Virus record (IMG/VR): IMGVR_UViG_3300019487_000539
Coordinates: 1 to 25,995 of that record
Origin: a virus
Length of the DNA stretch: 25,995 nucleotides
Reading direction: 5' to 3' (one strand)
The notes below the pieces were generated by a model. That model saw only the letters and a program-made list of their open reading frames with translations. It was not told where the DNA came from and made no database searches. The first letter of the stretch is position 1; every line of letters begins with the position of its first letter. The position numbers and the translations under genes were made by a program. Below, piece by piece: positions 1 through 7,389 of this stretch.

Positions 1-198
1 GAGAAATTCAGGATTGGTGCCTGGCGCTTGGCCGCCCGCCAGTATACCTGAATAGCCCCAGCCTGCCTGCTGCCGCCATTCCTGGTCCTTCGACGAGTTC
101 GGCGTCACGCCAGGGCCAAGCGGCAGAAACGGCACGCCAGCGGAATCGACGGGACAGAGCCAGTTGATGCCGGCGTATTCAGCGGAGACGCGCACCAT
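1..198 (-). CDS. Hypothetical phage structural-operon protein (3' end cut by window)
   Basis: This minus-strand reading frame begins with ATG at 196-198 and stays open to the window edge, giving 66 visible residues. Its ATG overlaps the stop codon of the upstream gene (TAATG), the tight coupling seen through the rest of this operon. The visible part is rich in Gly, Pro and Trp and has no motif I recognise. Its position after several virion-type genes suggests a tail, neck or fibre component, but that is inference from location only. Confidence 0.6.
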   Translation of the reverse strand, partial: MVRVSAEYAGINWLCPVDSAGVPFLPLGPGVTPNSSKDQEWRQQAGWGYSGILAGGQAPGTNPEFL

Positions 199-815
199 TA
201 CTCAATATCCGTGTTGACAAGGACCTCAGCCAGGATCGCCGAGTCCACGCCGCTCGCGCCCTCGTTGCTGTAGTACACGTTCACGTGCCCCACGGCGCCG
301 GGGATCGGCATGCGGAACGTTTGGGCGCTGCCCCAGATGATGTCCGCGCTGTCCTTCTGGTTGACCAGCCCCTCGAACAGGTCGATGCTCGTGTTGGTCA
401 CAATCTTGTCAACGGTGGACCATTCGGAATCGGCCTCCGTCCCCGTGTCGCGGATGTAGATTTCGTTCCCCGCCGCAAAGCCGGTGGTGGAGGCCACGGC
501 CATTACCACCTCGCCGACCGGTTCCGTGGCGGTCAGGGCCTCGGTGGCAGGCGCCGCGCCGGGATCCGTCGCCTTGAAGGTGACTACCTTGAACCACGAG
601 TCGGCGGGCGGCGTTGCCGTCTGGTCCAGTGAGGCCATCACATGGAACTCCGGCTCCAGACCGCCGGGGTCTACTTCCTCGATGTAGGCGTGCCGGCAGA
701 CCACCATGCAGTCGAGCGCCGTGCGCACGTCCACGGCCGTGCCTTTCACCGACTCCGGATTGGTCACCGCCTGATGGGCGAGGATCGTGCTCTTCGTCTG
801 GGTATAGTCAGCCAC
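198..815 (-). CDS. Hypothetical phage structural protein, 205 aa
   Basis: I place the start at GTG 813-815 because AGGAGG (825-830) sits 9 nt upstream; the frame is open further up but would run deep into the preceding gene. The protein starts VADYTQTKST. It is mostly predicted beta-strand with short acidic loops and includes a stretch (AAGNEIYIRDTGTEADSEW) resembling surface beta-domains of virion proteins. It overlaps the preceding gene by 8 nt and shares a TAATG junction with the next. I do not recognise the family. A head-completion, neck or tail role is inferred from neighbours. Confidence 0.65.
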   Translation of the reverse strand: MADYTQTKSTILAHQAVTNPESVKGTAVDVRTALDCMVVCRHAYIEEVDPGGLEPEFHVMASLDQTATPPADSWFKVVTFKATDPGAAPATEALTATEPVGEVVMAVASTTGFAAGNEIYIRDTGTEADSEWSTVDKIVTNTSIDLFEGLVNQKDSADIIWGSAQTFRMPIPGAVGHVNVYYSNEGASGVDSAILAEVLVNTDIE

Positions 816-1338
816 TGCGCTCCGCCTCCTGAAGGTTCTCGACCGTGATCTCACCCTCCGCGCCGGGCCCCATCACACGCGATTGGTTCGCCGCGGAGCC
901 GTTCCCGCCGCCAGGGCCTGTCCCGTCGGCGGCCAATAGCTGCTCGGCGACCGTAGCCAGCCGCGTGGCGTCCGCCAGCAGGGCCGCGCGGGTGTTCGTT
1001 ATGACCGAAGGGAATATCTGGACCAACGCATTGCGGCTGGAGAGCAGCGAGGGGTTGTAGGACCCGTGGGCAAACAGGACGTTGAACCCGAACTGCTGCA
1101 GCGCCGTCAGCCCCGTGACCGGATGCAGCACTTCGGTCCAATCCAGCGAGCGCCTTGCCTGATCAACGCTGACCGAGGTCGCGAACACGAAGTGGTTGGG
1201 GCTCGCCGGCCGGTTCATAGTCCGCGCCGTGGCCGGACCGTAGGCCCCACGGCCGCGAACCGTGTGATTGGCCTCCACATAGGTCTTGATCGCCGTCAAC
1301 TGCTGCTGGCGGATTGTGGGGGCGGTACTAAGCTGCAT
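808..1338 (-). CDS. Hypothetical phage protein, 176 aa
   Basis: ATG at 1336-1338 is preceded by AGGAAAGG about 10 nt upstream. The N-terminal 45 residues are basic and helical. The middle contains a helix-rich region around LTALQQFGFNVLFAHGSYNPS, and the last 35 residues are Gly/Ala/Glu-rich and probably flexible. No signal peptide or membrane segment is visible. It overlaps the next gene by 8 nt, so the two are probably translationally coupled. I do not recognise the family. Its place between head-type proteins suggests a virion assembly function. Confidence 0.62.
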   Translation of the reverse strand: MQLSTAPTIRQQQLTAIKTYVEANHTVRGRGAYGPATARTMNRPASPNHFVFATSVSVDQARRSLDWTEVLHPVTGLTALQQFGFNVLFAHGSYNPSLLSSRNALVQIFPSVITNTRAALLADATRLATVAEQLLAADGTGPGGGNGSAANQSRVMGPGAEGEITVENLQEAERSG

Positions 1339-1395
1339 CGCGATTTGCCCTTTCCTCGAAAGCGCAAAACACTACTTTGGCGACTGCTCGCGTCA

Positions 1396-2016
1396 TTACG
1401 GCTTGGTGATTTCCTGCCAGAAGTAAGAGGCCACCACAACGGCCGCCGCACGAGTCTGAAGGCTGATGCAAGAACCTTCGTCCAGGATCACGGCCCCAGC
1501 CACATCGAAATCCTGCACCAGGCCGGCGACCAGGCCCGTGTTGCACATTCCCAGCATGCAAATCGCCACCGGGGCGGCAGCCAGGGTTGCTACGCGGTAG
1601 CAACGGACCTTGGGATCGGCGCCTACGCCGACTCCCAGCGCGTTGTACATCGTGCCGTCGGTGGTTGTAACCGGCGCGACGGCGTTGCGCAGATTGGCTG
1701 CCAAGCAGAAGTCTGTAATGGCGGCCGGTTCGGCTGTGAGATTGATCTGCACACGCAACAGCACGCCGTACACGCCCGAACCCATCGGGTTATAGAGGGT
1801 CAGGGCGGGCGTCGTGGCCGACAAGCCAGCCTGCGTCGTGACCGCCGTGCCGTAGGCGTTGGCCCCCCAATAGCAGTTGCCGCTGAGCACGGCATCCATG
1901 TACTTGCCGTGCGACAGGCTCATCAACTGAGCGCCGCTGCCGGCCGGCGTGCTGCGTGCCGCATGGATCGAACCAGGCTTCACCAGACCGCCGCCAGAAA
2001 TCAAACTCAAATCCAT
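1396..2016 (-). CDS. Hypothetical phage structural protein, 206 aa
   Basis: The start ATG (2014-2016) follows AAGGAG with a 7-nt spacer; that Shine-Dalgarno overlaps the stop codon of the 52-aa gene upstream. The protein is Ala/Gly/Val/Thr-rich with alternating hydrophobic residues, typical of a beta-rich capsid or tail surface protein. The N-terminal stretch SLISGGGLVKPGSIHA and a Cys-containing central part (DFCLAANLRNA, ICMLGMCNTG) are visible. There is no signal peptide. The family is not recognised; a virion role is inferred from operon position and composition. Confidence 0.65.
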   Translation of the reverse strand: MDLSLISGGGLVKPGSIHAARSTPAGSGAQLMSLSHGKYMDAVLSGNCYWGANAYGTAVTTQAGLSATTPALTLYNPMGSGVYGVLLRVQINLTAEPAAITDFCLAANLRNAVAPVTTTDGTMYNALGVGVGADPKVRCYRVATLAAAPVAICMLGMCNTGLVAGLVQDFDVAGAVILDEGSCISLQTRAAAVVVASYFWQEITKP

Positions 2017-2027
2017 GTTTCAGCTCC

Positions 2028-2186
2028 TTATAACAGTTCACGGATGGCTTTCAGCTCCAGGAGTTCACGGATGGCTTTCAGCTCCAGGATCATGTGTTCG
2101 AGTGCCAGCAAAATTGCAGCATCGAACGTCGTGTGAGCCTCCTCATGGCCTCGTTGAATAATTCCACCTGAAGCTCCAGCGCTCAT
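2028..2186 (-). CDS. 52-aa leucine-rich small protein with an internal tandem repeat
   Basis: This short gene starts at ATG 2184-2186, behind CAGGAG that overlaps the stop codon of the preceding gene, and its own TAA (2028-2030) overlaps the Shine-Dalgarno of the following gene. Both couplings support it as real. The C-terminal 19 residues are two copies of the nonapeptide LELKAIREL plus a final Leu, encoded by a perfect 27-nt tandem duplication. The region is predicted as a charged amphipathic helix able to form a coiled coil. The N-terminus is Gly/Ser-rich. Function unknown; a small assembly or oligomerisation helper is possible. Confidence 0.6.
   Translation of the reverse strand: MSAGASGGIIQRGHEEAHTTFDAAILLALEHMILELKAIRELLELKAIRELL
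2036..2089. repeat. Perfect 27-nt tandem duplication inside the 52-aa gene
   Basis: Two adjacent identical 27-nt units (2036-2062 and 2063-2089) keep the reading frame and add nine codons to the small leucine-rich gene. The lack of any difference between the units points to a recent slippage or recombination event. Confidence 0.9.
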
Positions 2187-2189
2187 CGC

Positions 2190-2516
2190 TTACTCCTGGA
2201 TGTAGTACACGACCCCGCTGAGCTGCACTGACGCGCCCAGGACAACCTGAAACTCTGTCCCGGCCCCGCACACAAACCAAGGGAACGTTCGATCGCCCAG
2301 CGCGGTGATGTCCAGCGTCAGCGCCGATAAGGTCATAGGGCCAGTGAAAGTCGCCGCTGAACTTTTGAATTCCCAGGTCGTGGCAACGCTCGTAGTCAGG
2401 ATCATGCCCAATACCACAATCCGCTTGCTGCCTGAGGCCGCAATAAGCGTGACCGTGCCGCTGCCGCTGTTGTCAATAACGGCCCGCTGGATGCGGTCTA
2501 AATTGGCAATCACCAT
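2190..2516 (-). CDS. Hypothetical beta-rich phage protein, 108 aa
   Basis: The protein starts MVIANLDRIQRAVIDNSG and continues with regularly alternating hydrophobic and polar residues (SGTVTLIAASGSKRIVVLGMIL), as expected of an all-beta sandwich. Its length and pattern fit small head or neck accessory proteins of tailed phages, but I cannot name the family. No convincing Shine-Dalgarno precedes ATG 2514-2516. The preceding gene ends 14 nt upstream, so re-initiation is likely. Its stop codon lies inside the ribosome-binding region of the next small gene. Confidence 0.68.
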   Translation of the reverse strand: MVIANLDRIQRAVIDNSGSGTVTLIAASGSKRIVVLGMILTTSVATTWEFKSSAATFTGPMTLSALTLDITALGDRTFPWFVCGAGTEFQVVLGASVQLSGVVYYIQE

Positions 2517-2530
2517 GACTATTTACACTA

Positions 2531-3064
2531 TTACACCGCGGCGCTGAACGGAGTTGCTTCCGTGCCAGTGCCTTGCAGCCAGGCCTGCACGGACCACTGA
2601 TCGGCCGCCACGTCAGTCAACACGATGAAGTCCCCGATGATGCCCCCCTTGGTGGAGCCATTCAGAGTGATCGTGTCATCCGTGGTGCCAGCCTCAAATG
2701 CTACGTCCGTGTCACCGCCGTCTTGCGCCATCCAAGCCGTGCCGTCCATCGTGTCGGTGGCGTCTGCCACCCGGATGACATGGTTGTTGGACGTGACGGT
2801 CGTGCCCACAAAGAACCTGTACCAGTTGCCCGTGCCTGTGGCGGCCGGCAGAGTGACGGTGATCCCCGCGGCGCGATTGAGCGTGATCGTCTGCCCGGCG
2901 TGGCTCGCGGCTGTCACCGTCAGAGTGGCCGCCGTAGCATTTGTGAGAGTGCCAAACGCTGCGTTCAAACGGTCGCGCACCGCGTTGTAGGCCGTCGGAT
3001 TCGTCAAAGCGGCGCGAAGGTGCGTCCGCGCTACGGCAGGCAGGTCAGAGCTGGGAACCGGCAT
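2531..3064 (-). CDS. Phage structural protein with duplicated C-terminal beta domain, 177 aa
   Basis: The start ATG (3062-3064) has TTGGAG 9 nt upstream. A short helical N-terminal part (about residues 1-38) is followed by a Thr/Gly/Ala-rich beta domain of about 137 residues ending TGTEATPFSAAV. The same domain, with the same ending, forms the C-terminal part of the decoration-like protein encoded at 10112-11077. I recognise this type of domain (ITLNRAAGITVTLPAATG, then GTTVTSNN, then GSTKGGIIGD) as widespread in phage virion proteins. It probably decorates the capsid or a fibre. The last ~50 nt of the two genes are nearly identical, suggesting recent exchange. Confidence 0.78.
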   Translation of the reverse strand: MPVPSSDLPAVARTHLRAALTNPTAYNAVRDRLNAAFGTLTNATAATLTVTAASHAGQTITLNRAAGITVTLPAATGTGNWYRFFVGTTVTSNNHVIRVADATDTMDGTAWMAQDGGDTDVAFEAGTTDDTITLNGSTKGGIIGDFIVLTDVAADQWSVQAWLQGTGTEATPFSAAV

Positions 3065-3110
3065 GTCTGCTTCTCCAAGGCAAAGTGTTCCAGCGCAGCC
3101 TTGAACGAAG

Positions 3111-3632
3111 CTACCATTTCACGGTATGTTCGGCGGTCAACTTTTCCTTGAGTTCGCGCTTGCTGAGCTTTTTCAGGTCGGGATTGCGCTTCAAGCGCTC
3201 TTTCATCAGCCGCTTCATTAGGCTGGGGCCGATCTTGCCCTTTTTGGCTGCGGCTAACGGATCGCGGTCTAATTCTACATGATCGTGGCGCACAAGCCCA
3301 CGGCAAGTTGTGTTTTTTAGCCGGCAGACCTTTTTGATGTGCCGACGGCCTTCCGTGGGGTCTACAAAGCCTGCCGGGTCGCCCGGCTCGTCGGCCAAGT
3401 CGGGGACGTAGACCGCGTTGTAGTTTGGCCGCTGGCCTGTGATCTGCTCATAGCGTTTCGTGATTTTTTCCAAGTACCACTCCTCGCCTTGAAACTGGTC
3501 GGCCAGGGTGCCGCGGCCGGCAAAGAACTCACGGTCGGTAAGCGAACCAGGCGCGCGGCGCGCGGCAAACATCTCGCAGAGGCGGCAGAGGTTGCCGTAC
3601 AATTTGCCGCCGCATTTAGTGCAATAGGTCAT
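3111..3632 (-). CDS. Zinc-ribbon protein with basic C-terminus, 173 aa
   Basis: I start the gene at ATG 3630-3632, which overlaps the stop codon of the preceding 48-aa gene (ATGA). The longer open frame upstream overlaps that gene in another phase. The N-terminus carries two CxxC pairs (CTKCGGKLYGNLCRLC), a compact zinc ribbon. A middle acidic region (DLADEPGDPAGFVDPTEGR) and a Lys/Arg-rich C-terminal tail (LKKLSKRELKEKL) follow. Nucleic-acid or protein binding in packaging or assembly is plausible. The family is not recognised. Confidence 0.7.
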   Translation of the reverse strand: MTYCTKCGGKLYGNLCRLCEMFAARRAPGSLTDREFFAGRGTLADQFQGEEWYLEKITKRYEQITGQRPNYNAVYVPDLADEPGDPAGFVDPTEGRRHIKKVCRLKNTTCRGLVRHDHVELDRDPLAAAKKGKIGPSLMKRLMKERLKRNPDLKKLSKRELKEKLTAEHTVKW

Positions 3633-3775
3633 GTTTTTCGCTTCTTCTTTTTTAAGGGCTTGCCGGTCTTGTAGGATTCCTTCGTAGCCGACTGGCAAAT
3701 CGCATAGGGGTTCCCGGCTTTCGTGCTCTCTTTCAGCTTTTGCACGCAACGGTGGACTCGCGTTCCTTTAGGCAT
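3629..3775 (-). CDS. 48-aa basic small protein starting MPKGTRVHRC
   Basis: ATG 3773-3775 has a perfect AGGAGG 9 nt upstream, located inside the end of the preceding gene. The stop codon (TGA) overlaps the next ATG. The protein contains two Cys (MPKGTRVHRCVQKL and YAICQSATK) and ends in a run of Lys/Arg (KPLKKKKRKT). The pattern xVHRCVxK...NPYAxCQxxTxxSYxTGKP looks like a recurrent small phage-encoded protein, though I cannot name a family. A nucleic-acid-binding role is suggested by composition alone. Confidence 0.7.
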   Translation of the reverse strand: MPKGTRVHRCVQKLKESTKAGNPYAICQSATKESYKTGKPLKKKKRKT

Positions 3776-3992
3776 AGGTCATGTCCTCCTGAATATGGGT
3801 GAACTCTTCCAGTACGTGGCCGGTGGGCGGACAAGCCGCCCGCACATGACAATCCTTGGCTTCGCCTATTGACGCTAAAAATGCTGCGTACTCCCTGGCG
3901 TCGGCCTGGCTGCGATAGGGAAACTGCGCAATTCGCTCCTGGCCTGTTATGGGGTCTACAAACGCCACATAGAACACGTCACTTTCCGCCAT
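3768..3992 (-). CDS. Hypothetical protein, 74 aa
   Basis: ATG 3990-3992 lies inside the end of the portal gene (14-nt overlap), with AAGGGG about 10 nt upstream. The sequence begins MAESDVFYVAFVDPITGQERIAQFPYRSQADAREYAAFL, which reads as two beta strands followed by a helix. The last codons overlap the start of the 48-aa gene by 8 nt and carry its Shine-Dalgarno. No motif is recognised. It is probably co-translated with the portal gene. Confidence 0.68.
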   Translation of the reverse strand: MAESDVFYVAFVDPITGQERIAQFPYRSQADAREYAAFLASIGEAKDCHVRAACPPTGHVLEEFTHIQEDMTYA

Positions 3993-6540
3993 TGGATTTC
4001 CCCTTGGGCTTCTGCTTGGGCTGCTGGGCTTGAATCTTCATCTTTTCCCTCATCATCTTCGTCTGCATCGACGTTTTTTCCTTCATGGCCTGGCTCTGTA
4101 CCTTGGCCTTTTCCTTTTCGGCGTCCATCTGGGCCATATGTTCATAGGCGGCGCGGCGCATCTCAGCCGCGTGCTCTTCGCCGGTCTGCTGCATGTCCTG
4201 CTGGTGCGACGCGGCGTCAAACATCAACCCCTGCTGCGCCTTGGTTTGCTCAAGCTGCATTTCCTGTTGCGCTTTGCGTTCTTCCAACTGAGCCTCAGTC
4301 TGTTTCGTTTGAATATCAAGCTGCGCTTCGATCATCATTTTTTGCAGGTCGGCCTGAGACTCTTGCTGCCTTGTGTGAGCCTCAAGCTGCTTGACCTGCA
4401 TATCCAGGTGCGATTCGATCTGTTTCCGCTGGACCTCTTGTCTAAAGCCTTGCAGCTCAAGCTGCACCTTCTGCATCTCGACGGTGGTTTTTTGCAGGTC
4501 GGCCTGGCTCTTTTGCACGTCAGCCTGGAGCTTGGCCATTTCAAGCTGGGCCTCCTGCTGCATCATCTGCTGCTGCTCAGGCGGCATCTCCGGCTGTTGC
4601 GGCACGCGCGGACCCATCAGCATGTCATCCACTTCCAGGTCGATGCTCTCGGCCCACTTCCGCGCCAAGGCGTTGACGGGGTTCGTGTCGCCCGTCACGT
4701 CGGCATGCTTGGAAAGTTCGGGAAAAAGGATCGGCAGCGCCGCGTTCATGTTCTGCGCGTCGAGTTGCTTGTTGCGCTTCCGCGCCGAGCCTGCCTCCAC
4801 GCTGGCCTTGAGTCCGCGAAGGATGATTTCCGGGTCTTCGTCTGTGATGAACTTCTCCCAGAACCAGGCGCCCACGGCGCCCACGCGCTCCTTGACGTCA
4901 GAGGACTCAACCTTCATCCGGGTGACGAACATTTCCATCTGCGCCATGTCGCTTTGCCACGACTCCACCTTGCCGGCCATGTAGTCGGGACGAATGGAAA
5001 TCTGCTCGCGTTTGGCTTCGATGTCGGTGGCGCTACGAGACTGCGTGTCCTGGAACAGTTCTTCTAAGCCCACTCGCTTTTCAAAGTTCTGGGACACGCG
5101 GTCAATCATCTCCCAGACTTCCTTGTTGACTTCCGGCTGCTTTAAGAACGTCACGGACTGCTGAATATCTTTCAGCATTTGGGGAATGCGGGCGAACACC
5201 ATGTCCTCGCCGCCGCGGAACAAGGGTTCGATATGCTTAGCCGCGCTCTCCAGGCAGACCACGAAATCCCGCGATGAGCTCCAAATCCTGTTAGCCAGAT
5301 GGGACATGAAGACGTTGAGGTACGCCAGTTCACCCAGGCCAGGCGCTAAAGGCGCGATCGGGTAAGGCGAGCCAGGGCGGCGGTAGAACTCCAGCACGGC
5401 GCAGGGCCAGCGGTCATCTTTCCAGAATGGGATCGGCCAGCGGAACATCCGTTCCACGCTCTCATCGTCCGCCTCGCGGACTTTGGCGGATGGCGCGTTA
5501 AGCGGGAAAGGGATCGAAGGCGAGACGGCGATGTAGGCGTAGTCCCCCACGACTTTATCAAGCGCATCGCGGATTGGCGATTTGACCCCGTACAGCCTTC
5601 CGCCAGGCCCCATCTTGGACCAGATTTCGTAGACCACGATCAGGTCTTGCGTCTTGCCCTGATTGCGGTGATGGCGATGGAACTCGTCGCTGTTGCCCAT
5701 GCCGCGGGCCGTGCCGCTCTCGTACTGCGTGTATTTGCGCAGCGAAGTCTTGGGCAACTCGAATTGCCGCTCCCATTTCCACCAAGGTTTGACTCCCTTA
5801 CGGACAATGAAGTAGGCGTCAGAAGCATCGGTGCAGTCGGGATCGTAGTAGAGGTTTTTCTGATCGTCCCAAAAACAGCCCGTCAGCACGCGCTTGGAGC
5901 CTGGCATCTTGTACCAGTCGGGCCAGGCCACGCCGCGGCCGACGACTAGGCCCTGCGTGATCGCCATGCTGGAGTGCTGCGACAAGCCCCCGTAGGGCAT
6001 CTCGTCGGGCGTGTAATTCAGCCACGTCTGGAACAACTGCGACTGGATATGGTTGGCGGCGGCCTCCATCAAGCCGACTCGCTGCGCCTCTTGGTAGAGG
6101 GCCATCGCCTGCTGCATGATCGGATCAGGGGGCGGCTCCATCTCCTGACCGTTCATCATCCCTGGCGGCTGGTCAGGGGGCGGCTGCGGCTGATAACCAG
6201 GCGGCAGGAACATTTCCGGCGCTAAATCCAGATAGCGCCGGGGGCGGACGGTGCGATGTGGATTGCGCCAGTAGAGATACGGCCCGTAGCGGGCGACAAG
6301 CTCAAAGGCTTTTTGCAAGGTGATGCGGAAGCGCGGCGCGAGACCCTGCCCCAGATACTTGTTCATGAACTCCGGCTTCCACATGAACCCGGAGGCTTCG
6401 GAGAAGAACGCCGTACACTGGTCGCTTACGGAGTCGAAGTCTTTGCGAACACGGATCGCTTCCTCAACGACCGACAGCCAAGCTTTCTGGACAGGTCGCA
6501 GGAACTCGTATTTCTGGGTGTCCGCGAGTTCGGCAGCCAA
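3979..6540 (-). CDS. Portal protein with long coiled-coil C-terminal extension, 853 aa
   Basis: Size, position shortly after the large terminase, and the body sequence fit a podovirus-style portal (the dodecameric DNA gate at one capsid vertex). Examples are a helix-rich region around GLGELAYLNVFMSHLANRIW and a later RSATDIEAKREQ segment of the kind found near the portal C-terminus. Residues ~647-853 are a Gln/Met/Lys/Glu-rich, almost purely helical extension with repeated K/Q-x-Q-A-D/E-L-Q-K units, ending in a basic tail. The start is uncertain: an in-frame stop lies just upstream, leaving only TTG (6538-6540) or ATT before it and no clear Shine-Dalgarno. Confidence 0.75.
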   Translation of the reverse strand: MAAELADTQKYEFLRPVQKAWLSVVEEAIRVRKDFDSVSDQCTAFFSEASGFMWKPEFMNKYLGQGLAPRFRITLQKAFELVARYGPYLYWRNPHRTVRPRRYLDLAPEMFLPPGYQPQPPPDQPPGMMNGQEMEPPPDPIMQQAMALYQEAQRVGLMEAAANHIQSQLFQTWLNYTPDEMPYGGLSQHSSMAITQGLVVGRGVAWPDWYKMPGSKRVLTGCFWDDQKNLYYDPDCTDASDAYFIVRKGVKPWWKWERQFELPKTSLRKYTQYESGTARGMGNSDEFHRHHRNQGKTQDLIVVYEIWSKMGPGGRLYGVKSPIRDALDKVVGDYAYIAVSPSIPFPLNAPSAKVREADDESVERMFRWPIPFWKDDRWPCAVLEFYRRPGSPYPIAPLAPGLGELAYLNVFMSHLANRIWSSSRDFVVCLESAAKHIEPLFRGGEDMVFARIPQMLKDIQQSVTFLKQPEVNKEVWEMIDRVSQNFEKRVGLEELFQDTQSRSATDIEAKREQISIRPDYMAGKVESWQSDMAQMEMFVTRMKVESSDVKERVGAVGAWFWEKFITDEDPEIILRGLKASVEAGSARKRNKQLDAQNMNAALPILFPELSKHADVTGDTNPVNALARKWAESIDLEVDDMLMGPRVPQQPEMPPEQQQMMQQEAQLEMAKLQADVQKSQADLQKTTVEMQKVQLELQGFRQEVQRKQIESHLDMQVKQLEAHTRQQESQADLQKMMIEAQLDIQTKQTEAQLEERKAQQEMQLEQTKAQQGLMFDAASHQQDMQQTGEEHAAEMRRAAYEHMAQMDAEKEKAKVQSQAMKEKTSMQTKMMREKMKIQAQQPKQKPKGKSNGGK

Positions 6541-6577
6541 AATTGTGGCGGGCTGCCGGCGTCAAGTCTTGGGGAGG

Positions 6578-6892
6578 CTACGCTGGACGCTTTCGTGTCT
6601 TTTGTAGTTTTCCGTTGCGTTCCACCGACGGCTTGGGTGGCAGCCAGCGGATTTCATCTACGAACGGCTTACCGTCCTTGAGTACGACCACGCGCACCAG
6701 GGAGTTTAGTTGCGTCTCGCCGTCGATGACTTTGGTTTCCTGTTGGGTCGTCAGGCCGATGAGCTTGCATCCAAGCATCTGCTGGCAGTAGCTATCCGTC
6801 TGGTCGCGCAGAGATTTCAAGTATCCTTTGCGCTCTTGGGTTGAGGCGGCATCCCACCAGTCTTCATTTGTCGCGCCTTGTTCTTTGGTCAT
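6578..6892 (-). CDS. Hypothetical protein, 104 aa
   Basis: The ATG (6890-6892) overlaps the stop of the preceding gene (ATGA, 4 nt), so translation is probably coupled. The protein begins MTKEQGATNEDWWDAASTQER, continues with an amphipathic helix containing two Cys (SYCQQMLGC), then a beta-like stretch (LVRVVVLKDGKPFVDEIRW), and ends in a basic tail. No family recognised. It sits between TerL and portal, where phages often keep small packaging or assembly factors. Confidence 0.66.
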   Translation of the reverse strand: MTKEQGATNEDWWDAASTQERKGYLKSLRDQTDSYCQQMLGCKLIGLTTQQETKVIDGETQLNSLVRVVVLKDGKPFVDEIRWLPPKPSVERNGKLQKTRKRPA

Positions 6893-7386
6893 GCCGGTTG
6901 CAGCACCTTCTTGCGCTTCAAAAGGCCGTTCACCCGCTGGAATGTCCAGTTCCCGCCGTGTTTGCGGTTCATCTGGTCAGCGATGTCTACTGCGGGCATC
7001 CCCTTGGAGAACATCTCCGCAATCTCGTTGGCATAAAACTCCTCTTCCTTCGCCTGCTTCTCGGCTCGCTGCCGTCGCGATTCCTCTTCGCTCTGCACCT
7101 GCTCCGCCTGCTGCCGCTTTCGTTCCTGGCGGCGCGCTTCGTGAGCCTCAATCGTGTCCCAGCCGCCGTACTTCCGCTGTCTCTCGTTGGAAAGCAACGG
7201 ATCGGTGACGTGCCGGACCAGCGTTTCCACGAGCAAGTCGGTGCGGCGGTCGGCGATCAGCGATAACCCCAAGACGGCAGGGTTCTCGTGCATGATTTCC
7301 TGCACGATGGATGGAATTCCGCGAGAATTGATGTCGGCTAGGCGGTAAAAGATGACTATGCTGCCAACGGAGGGCGTCGAAACCAT
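6889..7386 (-). CDS. Hypothetical coiled-coil protein with possible C-terminal helix-turn-helix, 165 aa
   Basis: ATG 7384-7386 has AAGGAG 8 nt upstream, inside the end of the terminase gene. Residues 1-75 form a mixed alpha/beta part (MVSTPSVGSIVIFYRLAD...). Residues ~80-120 are a highly charged Arg/Glu/Gln helix, very likely a coiled coil. Residues ~120-160 (FYANEIAEMFSKGMPAVDIA, then WTFQRVNGLLKRKKV) look like a helix-turn-helix or resolvase-type DNA-binding segment. It could help packaging or regulation; the family is not recognised. Confidence 0.66.
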   Translation of the reverse strand: MVSTPSVGSIVIFYRLADINSRGIPSIVQEIMHENPAVLGLSLIADRRTDLLVETLVRHVTDPLLSNERQRKYGGWDTIEAHEARRQERKRQQAEQVQSEEESRRQRAEKQAKEEEFYANEIAEMFSKGMPAVDIADQMNRKHGGNWTFQRVNGLLKRKKVLQPA

Positions 7387-7389
7387 TGT

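Noticed and set aside
1066-2136. 356-aa plus-strand frame
   Set aside because: Antisense to several coupled minus-strand genes; Arg/His/Gly-rich, no ribosome-binding site.
4030-5067. 345-aa plus-strand frame rich in Leu/His/Phe
   Set aside because: It is the antisense shadow of the Gln/Lys-rich coiled-coil part of the portal gene.
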